DNA of 45,942 nucleotides from Clostridia bacterium (GTDB lineage: Bacteria > Bacillota > Clostridia > Clostridiales > Clostridiaceae), in NCBI GenBank assembly GCA_012523855.1, contig JAAYTB010000052.1, positions 1 to 45,942 of the forward strand, read 5' to 3'. The notes under the pieces were generated by a model that was given only the letters and a program-made list of their open reading frames with translations, ran no database searches and was not told the DNA's origin. Both the position numbers and the translations under genes were made by a program. Of the stretch, positions 45,180 to 45,942 are shown in pieces. How positions within the stretch are numbered: position 1 is the stretch's first letter; each line of letters begins with the position of its first letter.

Positions 45180-45721
45180 TAGGCCTTCCTTCCCTTTCTT
45201 GATGTATAGATTATTCCTCCTAGGGCAGCTAATAATATTATATATATAGGAGATAGTTTGACAAAAGCAACTAATACTGCAGCTAATACTGGAATGATGA
45301 TAGTTTTTCTATTAACTTTAGCGTTTTTAGCCATAGAGTATATAGGAGATGCTATGAGAGCAACTACTGCTGGTCTTAAGCCTTTAAATATCCTTTCCAC
45401 TAAAGGGTTATCTTTTATACCTGTAAAAAATATTGCCACTAGTAAAATTATTATAAAGGAAGGCATAACTGTACCTAAGGTAGTAGCTATACTCCCTTTA
45501 ATACCTGCAGTTTTATAGCCTACAAAGACTGATGTGTTTACAGCTAAAGGACCTGGAGATGATTGGGCCAATGCTAACATATCAACAAACTCTTCCTTGT
45601 CCACCCATTTCTTATTATCAACTACTTCTTTTTGAATAAGGGCTATCATAGCATAGCCTCCACCTAAAGTAAAAGCACCTATCTTAAAAAAGGAAATAAA
45701 CATCTCTAAATACTTCCTCAA
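45179..45721 (-). CDS. Chromate-transporter (CHR) family half-size protein, first of pair
   Basis: This is the partner of the following gene, 181 aa, with FFKIGAFTLGGGYAMIALIQ, VDKEEFVDMLALAQSSPGPLAVNTSVFVGYKTAG and about five helices, ending in a basic tail (SRKGRKA). I placed the start at TTG (45719-45721), 8 bases after GGAGG. The GTG three codons earlier directly touches that site and leaves no spacing. The transport function is inferred from family only. Confidence 0.88.
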   Translation of the reverse strand: MRKYLEMFISFFKIGAFTLGGGYAMIALIQKEVVDNKKWVDKEEFVDMLALAQSSPGPLAVNTSVFVGYKTAGIKGSIATTLGTVMPSFIIILLVAIFFTGIKDNPLVERIFKGLRPAVVALIASPIYSMAKNAKVNRKTIIIPVLAAVLVAFVKLSPIYIILLAALGGIIYTSRKGRKA

Positions 45722-45823
45722 AAAATCCACCTCCGTAACTTTTTAAACAGACAAGCTAATATTAACACTTGTAGATATAAATATCAAACTAGATATTAAC
45801 AAATTATTCTTGCTAATTACCCC

Positions 45824-45852
45824 TTGCTTTTTTCTAAATTACATAGTAGAAT
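45824..45852 (+). promoter_or_regulatory. Promoter of tRNA-Ala
   Basis: TTGCTT (45824-45829), 17 bp and TAGAAT (45847-45852), with the expected transcription start only a few bases before the mature tRNA. Confidence 0.55.
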
Positions 45853-45865
45853 ATTATTGTTCCTT

Positions 45866-45941
45866 GGGGATATGGCGAAGTTGGGATCGCGTCTGAATGG
45901 CATTCAGAAGGCCAGGGGTTCGAATCCCCTTATCTCCACCA
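45866..45941 (+). tRNA. tRNA-Ala, anticodon GGC
   Basis: A 76-nt cloverleaf can be folded by eye. The acceptor GGGGATA pairs with TATCTCC and holds G3-T70, the alanine identity pair. The D stem is GCGA/TCGC and the anticodon stem TCTGA/TCAGA has loop ATGGCAT, so the anticodon is GGC. The T arm is AGGGG-TTCGAAT-CCCCT. The CCA end is encoded. It reads GCC and GCU codons. The window ends one base later, so a following tRNA in a cluster could exist outside it. Confidence 0.93.
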
Positions 45942-45942
45942 A

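Noticed and set aside
45731..45823. Short direct repeat TAGATAT upstream of the CHR genes
   Set aside because: Seven AT-rich bases repeated twice are not above chance in this DNA.

Overview
The window comes from an AT-rich, low-GC Gram-positive anaerobe, most likely class Clostridia and close to Clostridium. The reasons are a V-type (not F-type) ATPase operon with Enterococcus-style ntp gene order, two SpoVB-like lipid-flippase genes, a T-box leader, strong AGGAGG ribosome binding sites, and clostridial families such as DUF5685, DUF1294 and the DUF4080 radical SAM proteins. Gene density is ordinary and almost everything is housekeeping metabolism. There is no prophage, insertion sequence, CRISPR array or rRNA. 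The left edge cuts an ECF-transporter S component gene, and the right edge ends just after a tRNA-Ala.

Layout. 1-1.2 kb: ECF S component (partial) and peptide deformylase. 1.25-9.85 kb: nine-gene V-ATPase operon ntpF-I-K-E-C-G-A-B-D on the minus strand, with a complete set of Na+ ligands in the c-ring subunit. 9.99-12.2 kb: B12-binding radical SAM protein and an overlapping divergent methyltransferase-like protein. 12.3-15.6 kb: zinc phospholipase C-like protein, a membrane-anchored sugar-dehydrogenase-type beta-propeller, and an M29 aminopeptidase. 15.8-18.9 kb: two convergent SpoVB/MurJ-like flippase genes whose stop codons sit inside one shared terminator hairpin. 18.9-25.3 kb: RluA-type pseudouridine synthase, M20 amidohydrolase, an FtsA-like actin-fold protein with a long beta-rich tail, and a UvrD-type helicase. 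25.4-29.9 kb: nicotinate phosphoribosyltransferase, nucleoside diphosphate kinase, a small Cys protein, PepD dipeptidase and a small unknown protein. 29.9-34.7 kb: proB-proA and argG-argH. 34.9-38.3 kb: a ferritin-like protein, then a plus-strand cluster of DUF5685, J-domain, membrane, DUF1294 and shortened SLOG-type proteins. 38.4-44.5 kb: cimA-leuB-pheA behind a T-box leader, divergent from ilvB-ilvN. 44.6-45.9 kb: a pair of half-size chromate-type transporters and tRNA-Ala(GGC).

How it works together. The 38-44.5 kb block supplies isoleucine and other branched-chain precursors. CimA and LeuB (with LeuCD, which must be elsewhere) make 2-oxobutyrate from pyruvate by the citramalate route, and IlvBN uses it. 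The leader of cimA reads as an isoleucine (AUC) T-box. Upstream DNA shared by cimA and ilvB carries a tandem 21-bp-spaced motif that also covers the argG promoter, which suggests a common arginine-repressor-like input. ilvN has no ATG/GTG/TTG at its proper N-terminus and appears to start at AUA behind a perfect Shine-Dalgarno.

I did not find a clear, wholly new multi-gene system. The best leads are the AUA start of ilvN, the shared operator, the FtsA-like protein with repeated beta-grasp-like units, the DUF5685/J-protein cluster with paired Asp-rich motifs, and the propeller/phospholipase pair.
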